Shown: piece by piece, positions 18,112-28,062 of the stretch
How positions within the stretch are numbered: the first letter of the stretch is position 1
Layout: every line of letters starts with the position of its first letter
Source of the DNA: Flavobacteriaceae bacterium MAR_2010_72
Lineage (GTDB): Bacteria; Bacteroidota; Bacteroidia; Flavobacteriales; Flavobacteriaceae
Reading direction: 5' to 3'
Assembly (NCBI GenBank): GCA_003550275.1
Contig: QXCW01000002.1
Span: 3,037,501-3,101,500, forward strand
Length of the DNA stretch: 64,000 bases
The notes under the pieces: model-generated
What the model was told of the DNA's origin: nothing
The model's input: the letters and a program-made list of their open reading frames with translations, nothing else
The model's database searches: none
Made by a program: the position numbers and the translations under genes

Positions 18112-20415
18112 TTACTTCATTGATGCAGCTTTTAGTTCTTGCTCCTTTTTCTCTTTTTGTTGAGCATCTATAACCGCTATTGCCGTCATGTTTACAATTT
18201 CATCAACACTAGCATCTAATTGAAGGATGTGAACAGGTTTTCTCATACCCATCATGATAGGACCAATTGACTCGGCTTTGTTAAGCTCCTTCAACAATTT
18301 ATAAGTGATATTTGCTGCCTCAAGATTTGGAAAAATGAGGGTGTTTACTTTACGGCCTGCCAATTTTGAGAACGGAAATACATCTTGAAGCATTTCACCG
18401 TTAAGTGCAAAATCAGTTTGAAGCTCTCCATCAACAATTAAATCTGGGTGGGATTGATGAAGTAAGTTGACTGCATCTCTAACTTTGGTGGTTCTTGGGC
18501 TTGTTGAAGAACCAAAATTTGAAAATGAAATCATGGCAATGATTGGTTCCAGTCCAAACATTCGAACTGTTCTAGCGGTCATTTGAGCGATTTTAGCCAA
18601 ATCTTCAGCAGTAGGGTCAATATTAATTGAGGTATCACTCAAAAACATAGGCCCTCGCTGGGTCATCATAAGATTAGTTGTCGCAGCACGAGTCGCTCTA
18701 GTTGCCAAACCTATAAGCTCTAACATAGGTTTTACAACCGAAGGATAACTTCTGGAGTATCCCGAAATTAGGGCATCTGCATCACCTTCATTCACCATCA
18801 TCGCAGCAAAATAATTGCGCTCTCGCATGATGCGTTGTGCAGAATATAAGGTTACGCCTTTGCGTTTACGCTGTTCCCAATAGACTTTGGCATATTTGTT
18901 CTTTCTTGAAAGTTCTTCGTCCGATTTAGGATCAATGATTTCAAGATTGGCATCAAAATCCAACTCTTTCATCAATTCTTCAATAGCATCTCGCCTTCCT
19001 AAAAGAATAGGTGTAGCAATTCCTTCTTCATAAGCAATTTGAGCAGCTTTTAGCACGTCTAAATGGTCAGCCTCGGCATAGACTACCCGTTTTGGATCCA
19101 TTCTTGCCCTGTTGGTAAGCAACCGTATCATTTTATTATCAGAACCTAAACGTTCTAACAACGAATCTTTATAACGTTCCCAATTCTCAATTGGTTCTTT
19201 AGCCACACCGCTTTCCATAGCGGCTTTAGCTACAGCAGGTGGAACTTCTCCAATTAATCGAGGGTCAAAAGGTTTAGGAATAATATAATCCCGTCCAAAA
19301 GTCAATCTAGTCTCTCCATAAGCGATATTAACTTGCTCTGGAACAGGCTCTTTAGCCAATTTAGCCAAGGCCATAACGGCGGCCATTTTCATTTCCTCAT
19401 TAATTTTAGTAGCCCTTACATCGAGAGCTCCTCTAAAAATAAATGGAAATCCAAGAACATTATTTACCTGATTAGGATGATCACTGCGTCCAGTAGCCAT
19501 AATAATATCTTTTCTAGTTGCTACTGCTATATCATAGGGAATTTCAGGGTTTGGATTAGCCATAGCAAATACAATTGGATTTTTTGCCATGGTCAATAAC
19601 ATATCTGGCGTCACGATATCTGCCATTGATAGACCAATGAACACATCGGCGTCTTTCATAGCTTCCTCTAAAGTGTCTATTTTGCGATGCGTTGCAAATT
19701 CAGACTTCTCAGCAGACAAGCTTTCGCGATCCATTCTAATCACACCTTTACTGTCTAACATGACCATATTCTTTCGATTCGCACCACAGGATTGATATAG
19801 TCTAGAACATGAAATGGCCGCAGCTCCTGCTCCACTAATCACGATTTTAACCTTTTCGATTTTCTTTTTGGCTATTTCTAACGCATTTAATAATGCAGCT
19901 GCAGAAATAATTGCCGTACCATGCTGGTCGTCATGCATCACCGGAATATCCAGTTCTTCCTTTAATCGACGTTCAATTTCAAAAGCTTCAGGTGCTTTAA
20001 TATCTTCCAAATTAATACCTCCAAATGTTGGCGAAATATTTTTAACCGTTTGGATGAATTCTTCGATATTCTCTGTACCAACCTCAATATCAAATACATC
20101 AATATCTGCAAAGATTTTAAAGAGCAAACCCTTACCTTCCATAACAGGTTTAGAGGCTTCGGGCCCAATATTACCAAGGCCCAATACAGCCGTTCCATTA
20201 GAAATCACTGCAACTAGATTGCCTTTTGCTGTGTATTTATAGACGTTATTTTTATCTTTTTCAATCTCTAAACAGGGTTCTGCAACACCGGGCGAATAGG
20301 CCAGTGATAAATCTCTTTGGGTTGCGTACTTTTTGGTGGGGACTACCTGAATTTTTCCAGGTGTTGGTTTAGCGTGATATATTAAGGCTTCGCGACGTTT
20401 GCTCTGCTTGCTCAT
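18112..20415 (-). CDS. maeB: NADP-dependent malic enzyme with phosphotransacetylase-like domain
   Basis: Oxidatively decarboxylates malate to pyruvate with NADP, feeding NADPH and gluconeogenesis. The N-terminal half (about 1-420) holds the malic enzyme domains (SPGVAEPC, HDDQHGTA, NAD-site GAGAAA); the C-terminal half (about 430-755) is the phosphotransacetylase-like domain of MaeB-type enzymes. I placed the start at the ATG at 20415 (MSKQSKRREAL) rather than 20442, since the -7 promoter element at 20440-20447 would lie on the longer start. Resulting length 767 aa is family-typical. Confidence 0.95.
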   Translation of the reverse strand: MSKQSKRREALIYHAKPTPGKIQVVPTKKYATQRDLSLAYSPGVAEPCLEIEKDKNNVYKYTAKGNLVAVISNGTAVLGLGNIGPEASKPVMEGKGLLFKIFADIDVFDIEVGTENIEEFIQTVKNISPTFGGINLEDIKAPEAFEIERRLKEELDIPVMHDDQHGTAIISAAALLNALEIAKKKIEKVKIVISGAGAAAISCSRLYQSCGANRKNMVMLDSKGVIRMDRESLSAEKSEFATHRKIDTLEEAMKDADVFIGLSMADIVTPDMLLTMAKNPIVFAMANPNPEIPYDIAVATRKDIIMATGRSDHPNQVNNVLGFPFIFRGALDVRATKINEEMKMAAVMALAKLAKEPVPEQVNIAYGETRLTFGRDYIIPKPFDPRLIGEVPPAVAKAAMESGVAKEPIENWERYKDSLLERLGSDNKMIRLLTNRARMDPKRVVYAEADHLDVLKAAQIAYEEGIATPILLGRRDAIEELMKELDFDANLEIIDPKSDEELSRKNKYAKVYWEQRKRKGVTLYSAQRIMRERNYFAAMMVNEGDADALISGYSRSYPSVVKPMLELIGLATRATRAATTNLMMTQRGPMFLSDTSINIDPTAEDLAKIAQMTARTVRMFGLEPIIAMISFSNFGSSTSPRTTKVRDAVNLLHQSHPDLIVDGELQTDFALNGEMLQDVFPFSKLAGRKVNTLIFPNLEAANITYKLLKELNKAESIGPIMMGMRKPVHILQLDASVDEIVNMTAIAVIDAQQKEKKEQELKAASMK

Positions 20416-20439
20416 ATAATAAGGATTAATCTGAATTAA

Positions 20440-20447
20440 CAAAGGTA
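20440..20447 (-). promoter_or_regulatory. Promoter -7 element of maeB
   Basis: Minus-strand TACCTTTG fits TAnnTTTG. It overlaps the furthest upstream possible ATG (20442) and so supports translation from 20415. No clear -33 element was assigned. Confidence 0.5.
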
Positions 20448-20544
20448 AGGGATTTAAGATAATAGAAGGCAGAAAAATTAATTAGAAGACAGAAAAGAGA
20501 CAAAAGAAAAAAGAGGATTGGTTTACCTTGTAAAATGGATATTC

Positions 20545-21468
20545 CTAATCTTTCAAAAATTTAATATTTCTTTTTAAACCTTCAAATTTTGTGCGTTTTA
20601 CTGCCGAATTTTTAAAGACTTTTTTAAAAGTTTCTTCGGTAATTTCTTCCCAGTCCTTTTTTGTCATAGATAATAATTCAGGGTGCGGATTGAATAAAGG
20701 TTCATTATGGGGTTTTGAAAATCTGTTCCATGGGCACACATCTTGACATACATCACAGCCAAACATCCAATCCTCAAATTGACCTTTGAATTCTGTTGGA
20801 ATGTTTTCTTTTAATTCAATGGTAAAATACGAAATACATTTACTACCATCTACAACATAAGGTTCTGTAATAGCTTGTGTTGGGCAGGCATCAATACATT
20901 TGGTACAGGTTCCGCAATGGTCAGTGGTTGGCAAATCGTACTCCAACTCTAAATCGACAATCAATTCTGCAATGAAATAGAATGAGCCCACTTGTTGTGT
21001 CAATAAATTGGTGTGTTTGCCCATCCAGCCCAAGCCACTTTTTGCTGCCCAAGCCTTGTCTAATACTGGAGCCGAATCTACAAAGGCACGCCCGTGTACA
21101 TCTCCTATCTCCTCTTGGATGAATTGCAAAAGTGATTTGAGTTTATCTTTAATAACAAAATGGTAATCGGTACCATAAGCATATTTTGACAGTTTAAAGC
21201 TGTTGGCTGTTTGCTCTTGGCTAGGGAAATAATTCAAAAGCAATGAAATGACACTTTTGGAACCTTCAACTAATTTGGTGGGGTCGAGGCGTTTGTCAAA
21301 ATGGTTTTCCATATACTGCATTTGTCCATGCATGTTATTGTTCACCCACTTTTCAAGCCTTGGTGCTTCTTCTTCTAAAAACTGCGCTTTGCTTATCCCA
21401 CATGACAAAAAACCGAGGCGTTTGGCTTCGGTTTTGATAAGTTTTGTATAGTTGGTTTTAGAATTCAT
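20545..21468 (-). CDS. queG: Epoxyqueuosine reductase
   Basis: Last step of queuosine synthesis: cobalamin-dependent reduction of epoxyqueuosine to queuosine in tRNA. The 307 aa protein has the catalytic aspartate region [13 protein letters not shown] (D131), the first 4Fe-4S set C185/C188/C191/C195 ([12 protein letters not shown]) and the second set C238/C241/C245 ([10 protein letters not shown]) with C211 nearby. It lacks the C-terminal HEAT-like extension of longer QueG proteins. It follows ruvB by 39 bases and is probably cotranscribed with it. Confidence 0.95.
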   Translation of the reverse strand: MNSKTNYTKLIKTEAKRLGFLSCGISKAQFLEEEAPRLEKWVNNNMHGQMQYMENHFDKRLDPTKLVEGSKSVISLLLNYFPSQEQTANSFKLSKYAYGTDYHFVIKDKLKSLLQFIQEEIGDVHGRAFVDSAPVLDKAWAAKSGLGWMGKHTNLLTQQVGSFYFIAELIVDLELEYDLPTTDHCGTCTKCIDACPTQAITEPYVVDGSKCISYFTIELKENIPTEFKGQFEDWMFGCDVCQDVCPWNRFSKPHNEPLFNPHPELLSMTKKDWEEITEETFKKVFKNSAVKRTKFEGLKRNIKFLKD

Positions 21469-21507
21469 TTCATTAGATTCTAAACATATTTAAAGTCATA
21501 TTTAAGA

Positions 21508-22530
21508 TTAAAACAATCCTCCTTGAATACCACCTTTAATCTTCCCAAGATGTTTATAGGCGAGTTCGGTTACTTCGCGGCCTCTTGGCGTGCGCATAAT
21601 AAAGCCCTGTTGAATCAAAAAAGGTTCGTAAACCTCTTCAATGGTTTCAGCACTTTCGCTTACAGCTGTAGCTAAAGTTGTAATGCCAACTGGCCCTCCC
21701 TTGAATTTATCTATGATAGTTAATAGTATTTTGTTGTCCATTTCATCTAGGCCATGCGCATCAACGTTAAGCGCTTGGAGTGCAAATTTTGCTATTTTAA
21801 TATCAATGTTACCATCGCCTTTAATTTGAGCAAAATCCCTAACACGACGTAAAAGGGCATTAGCTATTCTAGGTGTTCCCCTACTTCGTCCAGCAATCTC
21901 CACAGCCGCTTCCATAGATATAGGAACATTTAAAATAGAGGCACTACGCTGCACAATGGTAGTAAGTAATTCGGTGTTATAATATTGAAGCCGACTCTGA
22001 ATCCCAAAACGTGCACGCATAGGTGCGGTAAGCAAACCTGATCTTGTTGTAGCCCCAACCAACGTGAATGGGTTTAAATTAATCTGAACCGTTCTTGCAT
22101 TTGGACCTGACTCGATCATGATGTCGATCTTATAATCTTCCATAGCCGAATACAAGTATTCCTCAACAATTGGACTTAATCGATGAATTTCATCAATAAA
22201 CAGGACATCTCTCTCTTCAAGATTGGTAAGCAATCCTGCAAGGTCTCCAGGTTTATCTAACACGGGCCCAGAGGTGACTTTAATATTCACATCTAACTCA
22301 CTCGCCAAAATATGGGCAAGGGTTGTTTTCCCTAGCCCTGGAGGTCCATGAAATAGTGTGTGATCTAAAGCTTCCTGCCTTTGATTGGCCGCTTGAACAA
22401 ATATCTGAAGATTCTCCAATACCTGATCCTGACCAGTAAAATCGTCAAAGGATAAAGGCCTCAATTTTCTTTCAACATCAAGTTCTTCTGGAGAGAAATT
22501 TTCGTTTGTTGGATCTAGGTTCTCATTCAT
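21508..22530 (-). CDS. ruvB: Holliday junction DNA helicase subunit RuvB
   Basis: AAA+ ATPase that drives branch migration together with RuvA. The 340 aa protein has Walker A GPPGLGKT (residues 62-69), Walker B DEIH, sensor GATTRSG, the arginine finger region RARFG, and a winged-helix C-terminus ([15 protein letters not shown]). The length is standard. It is followed by queG; its promoter -7 element is at 22579-22586, 49 bases upstream. Confidence 0.97.
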   Translation of the reverse strand: MNENLDPTNENFSPEELDVERKLRPLSFDDFTGQDQVLENLQIFVQAANQRQEALDHTLFHGPPGLGKTTLAHILASELDVNIKVTSGPVLDKPGDLAGLLTNLEERDVLFIDEIHRLSPIVEEYLYSAMEDYKIDIMIESGPNARTVQINLNPFTLVGATTRSGLLTAPMRARFGIQSRLQYYNTELLTTIVQRSASILNVPISMEAAVEIAGRSRGTPRIANALLRRVRDFAQIKGDGNIDIKIAKFALQALNVDAHGLDEMDNKILLTIIDKFKGGPVGITTLATAVSESAETIEEVYEPFLIQQGFIMRTPRGREVTELAYKHLGKIKGGIQGGLF

Positions 22531-22578
22531 GAAATCGTATCTGCATTAAAAAAGCTACCGAAATCGGTTCGGTCTAAA

Positions 22579-22586
22579 CAAATATA
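22579..22586 (-). promoter_or_regulatory. Promoter -7 element of ruvB-queG
   Basis: Minus-strand TATATTTG matches the TAnnTTTG consensus 49 bases before the ruvB ATG, and downstream of the coxA hairpin in transcription order. Confidence 0.5.
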
Positions 22587-22591
22587 AACAA

Positions 22592-22619
22592 AATGCCTAT
22601 CTAAATTAGAAAGGCATCT
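22592..22619 (-). terminator. Possible terminator after coxA
   Basis: Inverted repeat ATGCCT / AGGCAT around an A/T-rich 13-base loop, followed by a weak T-rich tract on the minus strand, 24 bases after the coxA stop. The short stem makes this a moderate call; it would end the act-cox transcript. Confidence 0.5.
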
Positions 22620-22642
22620 TGAGTATTAATGAAACTTTATAG

Positions 22643-24436
22643 CTAATGCTGTAATTCTTCTTCTCCTTCTTTTAAAGGTATATGTTGTGGCACAAAATCA
22701 TCATCATGCCCTGGCTTACTATAATCATATGCCCAACGATGAACATGAGGTATTTCACCTTCCCAGTTACCATGAAGATGCTTAATAGGTGCCGTCCATT
22801 CTAATGTATTCGATCTCCAAGGGTTTTGAACCGTTTTCTTACCGTAAAAAATACTGTGCGCGAAATTATAAATAAACACCAATTGGAATATTCCCCCTAC
22901 AATAGCAAACATTGAAATAATCACATTTGCATCGTGGGTATCATCAAATAATGGGAAATTAGAATTGGTATAATAACGTCTTGGCAAACCTGCCATACCT
23001 ATAAAGTGCATCGGGAAAAATACCCCGTAGGCACAGATGGCCGTGACCCAAAAATGGATGTAACCCAAGTTTTTATTAAGCATACGTCCAAACATTTTTG
23101 GAAACCAGTGATAAATCCCTGCAAACATTCCATAAAGCGCAGAAATACCCATTACCAAGTGGAAGTGTGCAACCACAAAGTAAGTGTCGTGCACATTAAT
23201 ATCTAATGCACTATCTCCAAGGATAATACCTGTTAAACCTCCAGTAATAAAGGTTGAAACCAGACCTATAGAAAACAACATGGCAGGGTTCAACTGTAAA
23301 TTACCCTTCCATAATGTGGTTATATAATTAAACGCTTTAACCGCTGATGGAATTGCAATCAATAACGTAGTAAAGGTAAATACCGATCCTAAAAATGGGT
23401 TCATCCCTGAAATAAACATATGGTGTCCCCAAACAATTGTTGATAAGAATGCAATTGCCAAAATAGAAGCCACCATGGCACGATAACCAAAGATGGGTTT
23501 ACGTGAATTGGTTGCTATAATTTCGGATGTAATTCCAAGTGCTGGCAGAAGGACGATATATACTTCAGGATGTCCTAAAAACCAAAATAGGTGCTCAAAC
23601 AAAACAGGTGAACCACCTTGATAATGTAAAACTTCACCTTGAATAAAAATATCTGACAAGAAGAATGAAGTTCCAAAACTTCTATCCATAATCAACAACA
23701 ACGCTGCCGATAATAATACTGGGAACGAGATTACACCAATAATGGCTGTAACGAAAAATGCCCATATTGTTAAGGGAAGTCTAGTCATAGACATTCCTTT
23801 TGTACGTAAATTGATAACCGTAACGATATAATTAAGCGATCCTAAAAGTGATGAAGCAATGAAAATAGCCATGGATACTAACCATAAGGTCATACCCGCA
23901 CCAGAACCTCCTTGAGCCATTGGCAACGCACTTAATGGCGGATAAATGGTCCATCCAGCTGCAGCTGGTCCTGCCTCAACAAAAAAGGACAATACCATAA
24001 TCACACTAGATAAAAAGAACAACCAATATGACACCATATTCAAAAATCCGGAAGCCATATCTCGAGCTCCAATTTGCAAAGGAATAAGAAGATTACTGAA
24101 CGTACCACTTAAGCCTGCAGTAAGCACGAAGAATACCATTATGGTACCATGAATGGTAACCAAAGCCAAATAAATATCGGCGTCCATAACACCTCCTGGA
24201 GCCCACTTACCTAATAGGGCTTCAAAAAGTGCATTCGGCTCTTCAGGCCATGCAATTTGCATACGCATCATTAATGACATCATTACACCAATGATTCCCA
24301 TAATTGTACCTGTAATGAGGTACTGTTTAGCAATCATTTTATGGTCTTGACTAAAAATGTATTTGGTTACAAAGGTCTCTTTGTGATGATGTACGTGATC
24401 GTCGTCGTGTGCGTGAGTATCTGCGTGTGCTGACAT
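22643..24436 (-). CDS. coxA: Cytochrome c oxidase subunit I
   Basis: Catalytic subunit of the aa3-type oxidase, with low-spin heme a and the heme a3-CuB centre where oxygen is reduced. The 597 aa protein has twelve membrane helices; CuB and cross-link residues are in WFLGHPEVYIVLLP (His and Tyr), the His-His pair is in WGHHMF, and the heme histidines are in VAHFHLVMG. The Tyr in GHPEVY marks an A-type oxidase. The N-terminus is histidine-rich (residues 4-20: HADTHAHDDDHVHHH). It ends the act-coxB-coxA transcript, 25 bases after coxB. Confidence 0.96.
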   Translation of the reverse strand: MSAHADTHAHDDDHVHHHKETFVTKYIFSQDHKMIAKQYLITGTIMGIIGVMMSLMMRMQIAWPEEPNALFEALLGKWAPGGVMDADIYLALVTIHGTIMVFFVLTAGLSGTFSNLLIPLQIGARDMASGFLNMVSYWLFFLSSVIMVLSFFVEAGPAAAGWTIYPPLSALPMAQGGSGAGMTLWLVSMAIFIASSLLGSLNYIVTVINLRTKGMSMTRLPLTIWAFFVTAIIGVISFPVLLSAALLLIMDRSFGTSFFLSDIFIQGEVLHYQGGSPVLFEHLFWFLGHPEVYIVLLPALGITSEIIATNSRKPIFGYRAMVASILAIAFLSTIVWGHHMFISGMNPFLGSVFTFTTLLIAIPSAVKAFNYITTLWKGNLQLNPAMLFSIGLVSTFITGGLTGIILGDSALDINVHDTYFVVAHFHLVMGISALYGMFAGIYHWFPKMFGRMLNKNLGYIHFWVTAICAYGVFFPMHFIGMAGLPRRYYTNSNFPLFDDTHDANVIISMFAIVGGIFQLVFIYNFAHSIFYGKKTVQNPWRSNTLEWTAPIKHLHGNWEGEIPHVHRWAYDYSKPGHDDDFVPQHIPLKEGEEELQH

Positions 24437-24461
24437 AATCCTATTTCGTTTTTAATCTTTT

Positions 24462-25526
24462 TTAGTTAATTAAAGAATTTTTGAATGTTTTCTGCTCTTT
24501 GATCCAAGCATCGTATTCTTCTTGCGTCTCAACAATAATCTTCATTTGCATGTTGTAATGTGACTTACCACATATTTTATTACACAAAAGCAAATAGTCA
24601 AACTCATATCTTACTTCTTGACCTCTCTCTTCTATCGCTTCACTATTTTCAACTCTAATTTTGTTAATATTAGCTACCTTTTCAATAATATCAGGGTTTT
24701 GACGCATTTCTGCAGTTGTAATAGTTGGTGTAAAACCAAATTGAGTAATCATTCCTGGCACACAGTTCATTTGTGCTCTAAAATGTGGCATATATGCCGA
24801 ATGCAGTACGTCTTGTGAACGCATTTTAAATAATACTGGTCTTCCAACAACCAAATGCAATTCAGTGGTTATGATATCGTCCTGAGCATTAGGATCTGAC
24901 TCATCCAATCCAAGAATGTTGGCACGGTCATTATCGATCAATCGCACATTTGATAAGCCTAGTACATTGTCTTCTCCAGCATAACGCGCCTTCCAATTAA
25001 ACTGTTGAGCGTACAATTCAACAATCATTGGATCATCACTTTCATCTACATTCATGATACTTGACCAAGTAAATAGACCGTAAATAATCAATCCCGCTAA
25101 AACAATGACAGGGATAATAGTCCAAATAGCTTCCAAAGTATTATTGTCGGCATAAAATAAAGCTTTCTTACCTTTCTCACCTTTATACTTAAATGCAAAA
25201 TAATGAAGTAAAAATTGGGTGATGGTTTGAACGATAAATATAATCACCATAGAGATAATCATTAAATTATCTAGTCCAGGACCATGTTCAGAGGCTGCAT
25301 TAGACATTAATGGTAAATCACCTAGATACCAAAAACTTGCAATGGTAATGGCATAAATGAAGATTAAGAACCCAATCATCATATAACCATTAAATGTGTT
25401 GTCTTTATCAGTTGCAACACCAGGAATTGTAGTACTTGATACTTGAGCTAAATCAAATATTTTTACCATTTGCCAAATCGCAACAGCTATAAAAAGTAGA
25501 ATTATAATTGTTAAAAAAGCAGTCAT
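24462..25526 (-). CDS. coxB: Cytochrome c oxidase subunit II with CuA site
   Basis: Accepts electrons from cytochrome c at the dinuclear CuA centre and passes them to subunit I. The CuA ligands are present: an upstream histidine (QDVLHSAYMPHF) and CNKICGKSHYNM (two Cys, His, Met). There is no fused cytochrome c domain. The 354 aa protein has about four N-terminal membrane helices (near 3-22, 47-68, 88-110 and 135-158), two more than the usual pair. It follows actF by 28 bases. Confidence 0.95.
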   Translation of the reverse strand: MTAFLTIIILLFIAVAIWQMVKIFDLAQVSSTTIPGVATDKDNTFNGYMMIGFLIFIYAITIASFWYLGDLPLMSNAASEHGPGLDNLMIISMVIIFIVQTITQFLLHYFAFKYKGEKGKKALFYADNNTLEAIWTIIPVIVLAGLIIYGLFTWSSIMNVDESDDPMIVELYAQQFNWKARYAGEDNVLGLSNVRLIDNDRANILGLDESDPNAQDDIITTELHLVVGRPVLFKMRSQDVLHSAYMPHFRAQMNCVPGMITQFGFTPTITTAEMRQNPDIIEKVANINKIRVENSEAIEERGQEVRYEFDYLLLCNKICGKSHYNMQMKIIVETQEEYDAWIKEQKTFKNSLIN

Positions 25527-25554
25527 TGTCGTTTCTCTTCGTTATTTAATTATT

Positions 25555-26937
25555 TTAATAATGGAAATGTTCACTTTCTTTAATAAATGGATTTCCTTTT
25601 GCTAGCAATGGAGCTTTGGTTAAAGCCGTAAATGTTATAAAAATGAACAGTCCAGCAAATAAACATATCGAACTTAATTCTGGGATTCCAATAAACCATC
25701 TGTCTCCTACGGTAGCCGGCATAATCATATTGAACACATCAATATAATGACCCGCTAAAATCACGATACCAGCCATAACTACAAACCAAGGAATACGCTT
25801 GTAATCGCTATTCATTAAGACTAACAATGGGAACACAAAATTCATCACAACCATGCCCAAGAATGGTAATTTATAATCAGCAAATCGCGTTACAAAATAA
25901 GTAACTTCTTCAGGGATGTTAGAATACCAAATCAACATAAATTGTGAGAACCATAAGTAAGTCCAGAAAATACTAATCGCAAACATAAATTTTGCCAAAT
26001 CATGTAAATGACTATCATTCACAAACTCTAAATAGCCTCTTGATTTCAAGTAAATCGTAAACATTGCTATAACGGTAATACCACTCACAAACATGCTCGC
26101 AAACACATACCAACCAAACAAGGTACTAAACCAGTGCGGATCGACACTCATAATCCAATCCCATGACATCATAGATTCGGTATAAATATAGAACACTAAA
26201 AATGCTGCTGAGATACGAAAAGTTTTTTTGAAATTTTGATTATTATCTGCCGAATCTTGAGCAATTGAAAATTTACGAGAATAGTATCTGTACAAACTCC
26301 AACCAGCAATAAAAATCAATCCTCGAATGATAAAACCAGTCATGTTTAAAAAGCCTGATTTCCCTTTAATTAATTCATCATGAGCCACTACTTCAGGGTC
26401 CATCCAAACAAATAAATTGTAATGCCCTCCTAACCAGGAAGTGCCAGAAGCCACAGCAATTGCCAATACAATTAAAGCTCCAGGTAGTAAATAGGCTGTA
26501 ATGCCTTCCATAACCCTAAATAATACTGGCGACCAACCTGCTTGCGCAGCCCACTGTACGGCATAAAAGGCCAAAACACCTAATGCAATCATCATAAAGA
26601 AGAACGCTGCGACATACAATGCAGACCATGGCCTGTTTGCTATTTGGTGCTGTACATGCTCAACATGTTTTGCGTGCTCATCAGCATGTACTTCAGCGGA
26701 TGCCCCATGAGCATCCATATCATGTGACGCTTCTGCAGCATGCTCATCATGAGCAACGGATTCATGACTTTCAGCTGCTTCACCATGACCACCTCCATGT
26801 GATGTTTCTCCAGCAAGCATGGTTTCAACCTCTTCAAAAGATTTATGAGATGTCATAAAACCATAGCCAACACCCAATAGTCCTAGAACCATCAGAATGA
26901 TAGAAAATGTCTTTAATTTATTTGAAAATGTGTACAT
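25555..26937 (-). CDS. actF: Alternative complex III subunit ActF (quinol:cytochrome c oxidoreductase)
   Basis: NrfD/PsrC-like membrane subunit of alternative complex III, thought to take part in quinol handling with its paralogue ActC. The 460 aa protein has an N-terminal helix (12-28), then a histidine-rich, acidic periplasmic or cytoplasmic segment (about residues 40-102, some twelve His), then about ten helices. The histidine-rich stretch is not part of the core fold and could bind metal ions, but this is inference. It follows actE by 24 bases and precedes coxB. Confidence 0.9.
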   Translation of the reverse strand: MYTFSNKLKTFSIILMVLGLLGVGYGFMTSHKSFEEVETMLAGETSHGGGHGEAAESHESVAHDEHAAEASHDMDAHGASAEVHADEHAKHVEHVQHQIANRPWSALYVAAFFFMMIALGVLAFYAVQWAAQAGWSPVLFRVMEGITAYLLPGALIVLAIAVASGTSWLGGHYNLFVWMDPEVVAHDELIKGKSGFLNMTGFIIRGLIFIAGWSLYRYYSRKFSIAQDSADNNQNFKKTFRISAAFLVFYIYTESMMSWDWIMSVDPHWFSTLFGWYVFASMFVSGITVIAMFTIYLKSRGYLEFVNDSHLHDLAKFMFAISIFWTYLWFSQFMLIWYSNIPEEVTYFVTRFADYKLPFLGMVVMNFVFPLLVLMNSDYKRIPWFVVMAGIVILAGHYIDVFNMIMPATVGDRWFIGIPELSSICLFAGLFIFITFTALTKAPLLAKGNPFIKESEHFHY

Positions 26938-26961
26938 ATCTATATATAATCTTTATCTATC

Positions 26962-27519
26962 TTACTTTTCTAAATCTGATTTCAACTTTAACACATAAGC
27001 AACAACTTGCCAGCGTTCTTCCTCATTAAGTTGATTAGCATAAGAGCCCATTGCATTTTTACCATAATAAATAGTATGATAGGTGCTCCCTGCAGTAATA
27101 GCTCTACCCGCATCATCATAACTTGGTACACCCAAAATTTTCTCTCGTTTTACCAGATTACCTTGTCCGTTTCCTAAATTTCCATGACAGATACCGCAGT
27201 AAATATCATAAAGTTCTTTAGCTCTAGGTGTATCAATTTGTGTAGAATCCAGAGGATTTGTCAATGTTTCTTTTGCAAGGTTAAAGCCATCAATGTCATT
27301 TGCTATATCAAAAGGTGTATATCCTCTTGGAATTGATCCTTCTGCTGGCAATAAGGCTACCGCATCATTAGGAAACATTTCAGATTCTCCATAGGTCTCA
27401 TAACCTACTGGCTCATACATATTAGGCATAAACTGATAGTTTGGTCTCGTATCTTTTTTACAAGCCACGATACTACCAAACATCATTGCTAAAATTGTGA
27501 TTTTAATTAAGCTCTTCAT
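26962..27519 (-). CDS. actE: Alternative complex III subunit ActE, monoheme cytochrome c lipoprotein
   Basis: Periplasmic cytochrome c subunit that carries electrons out of alternative complex III. The 185 aa protein has a lipoprotein signal (MMFGSIVACKKD, lipid-bearing Cys20), a heme c motif CGICH in the second half and a likely methionine ligand in KNAMGSYANQL. The C-terminal helix EERWQVVAYVLKL is class I cytochrome c-like. It is 9 bases downstream of actD in the act operon. Confidence 0.93.
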   Translation of the reverse strand: MKSLIKITILAMMFGSIVACKKDTRPNYQFMPNMYEPVGYETYGESEMFPNDAVALLPAEGSIPRGYTPFDIANDIDGFNLAKETLTNPLDSTQIDTPRAKELYDIYCGICHGNLGNGQGNLVKREKILGVPSYDDAGRAITAGSTYHTIYYGKNAMGSYANQLNEEERWQVVAYVLKLKSDLEK

Positions 27520-27528
27520 CTTTTTATA

Positions 27529-28059
27529 TTAATGCGCTTTATCAATTATATTTACCTCAACTGCTCCTGTCTCTTCTAATAATGTAGTCAATTCCTTTTC
27601 GTTACCATGAATTGCTATTTCCATTAAAAAGTGATCATCAGTAGTTCTAACATCTGGATTTTCAGCTTTTTTAAATGGCCACATCCTACTGCGTAAATAA
27701 AAGGTAATTACCATTAAGTGTGCAGCAAAAAATACAGTTAACTCAAACATGATAGGCACAAAAGCTGGCATATTTTCTATATAACTAAAACTTGGTTTTC
27801 CACCAATATTTTGTGGCCAATCCTGTATCATGATATAGTTCATCATTACAATTGCAACCGTAAGTCCAACGCAACCATACATAAATGAGGTAATGGCAAT
27901 TCTGGTTGGAGCCAATCCCATAGCCTTGTCTAAACCATGAACAGGGAAAGGTGTATATATTTCTTCAATGTGATGTTTTTCTGCCCTAACCCTTTTTACA
28001 GCGGCCATTAAAACATCATCATCGGTGTAAATAGCGTGAATTACTTTTGAAGCTTCCAT
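27529..28059 (-). CDS. actD: Alternative complex III subunit ActD (DUF3341)
   Basis: DUF3341 protein, a small membrane subunit that holds the act complex together. The 176 aa protein begins with a soluble domain of ferredoxin-like look (VIHAIYTDDDVLMAAVKRVR), followed by two membrane helices at about 55-77 and 99-121, and a soluble tail. It lies 3 bases after actC and 9 before actE. The role is known from the family and the conserved gene order; no cofactor motif is visible. Confidence 0.92.
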   Translation of the reverse strand: MEASKVIHAIYTDDDVLMAAVKRVRAEKHHIEEIYTPFPVHGLDKAMGLAPTRIAITSFMYGCVGLTVAIVMMNYIMIQDWPQNIGGKPSFSYIENMPAFVPIMFELTVFFAAHLMVITFYLRSRMWPFKKAENPDVRTTDDHFLMEIAIHGNEKELTTLLEETGAVEVNIIDKAH

Positions 28060-28062
28060 ATG

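Noticed and set aside
19814-20242. A 142-codon plus-strand frame opposite maeB.
   Set aside because: Lies fully inside the conserved malic enzyme domain on the other strand and has no start context or family signal.
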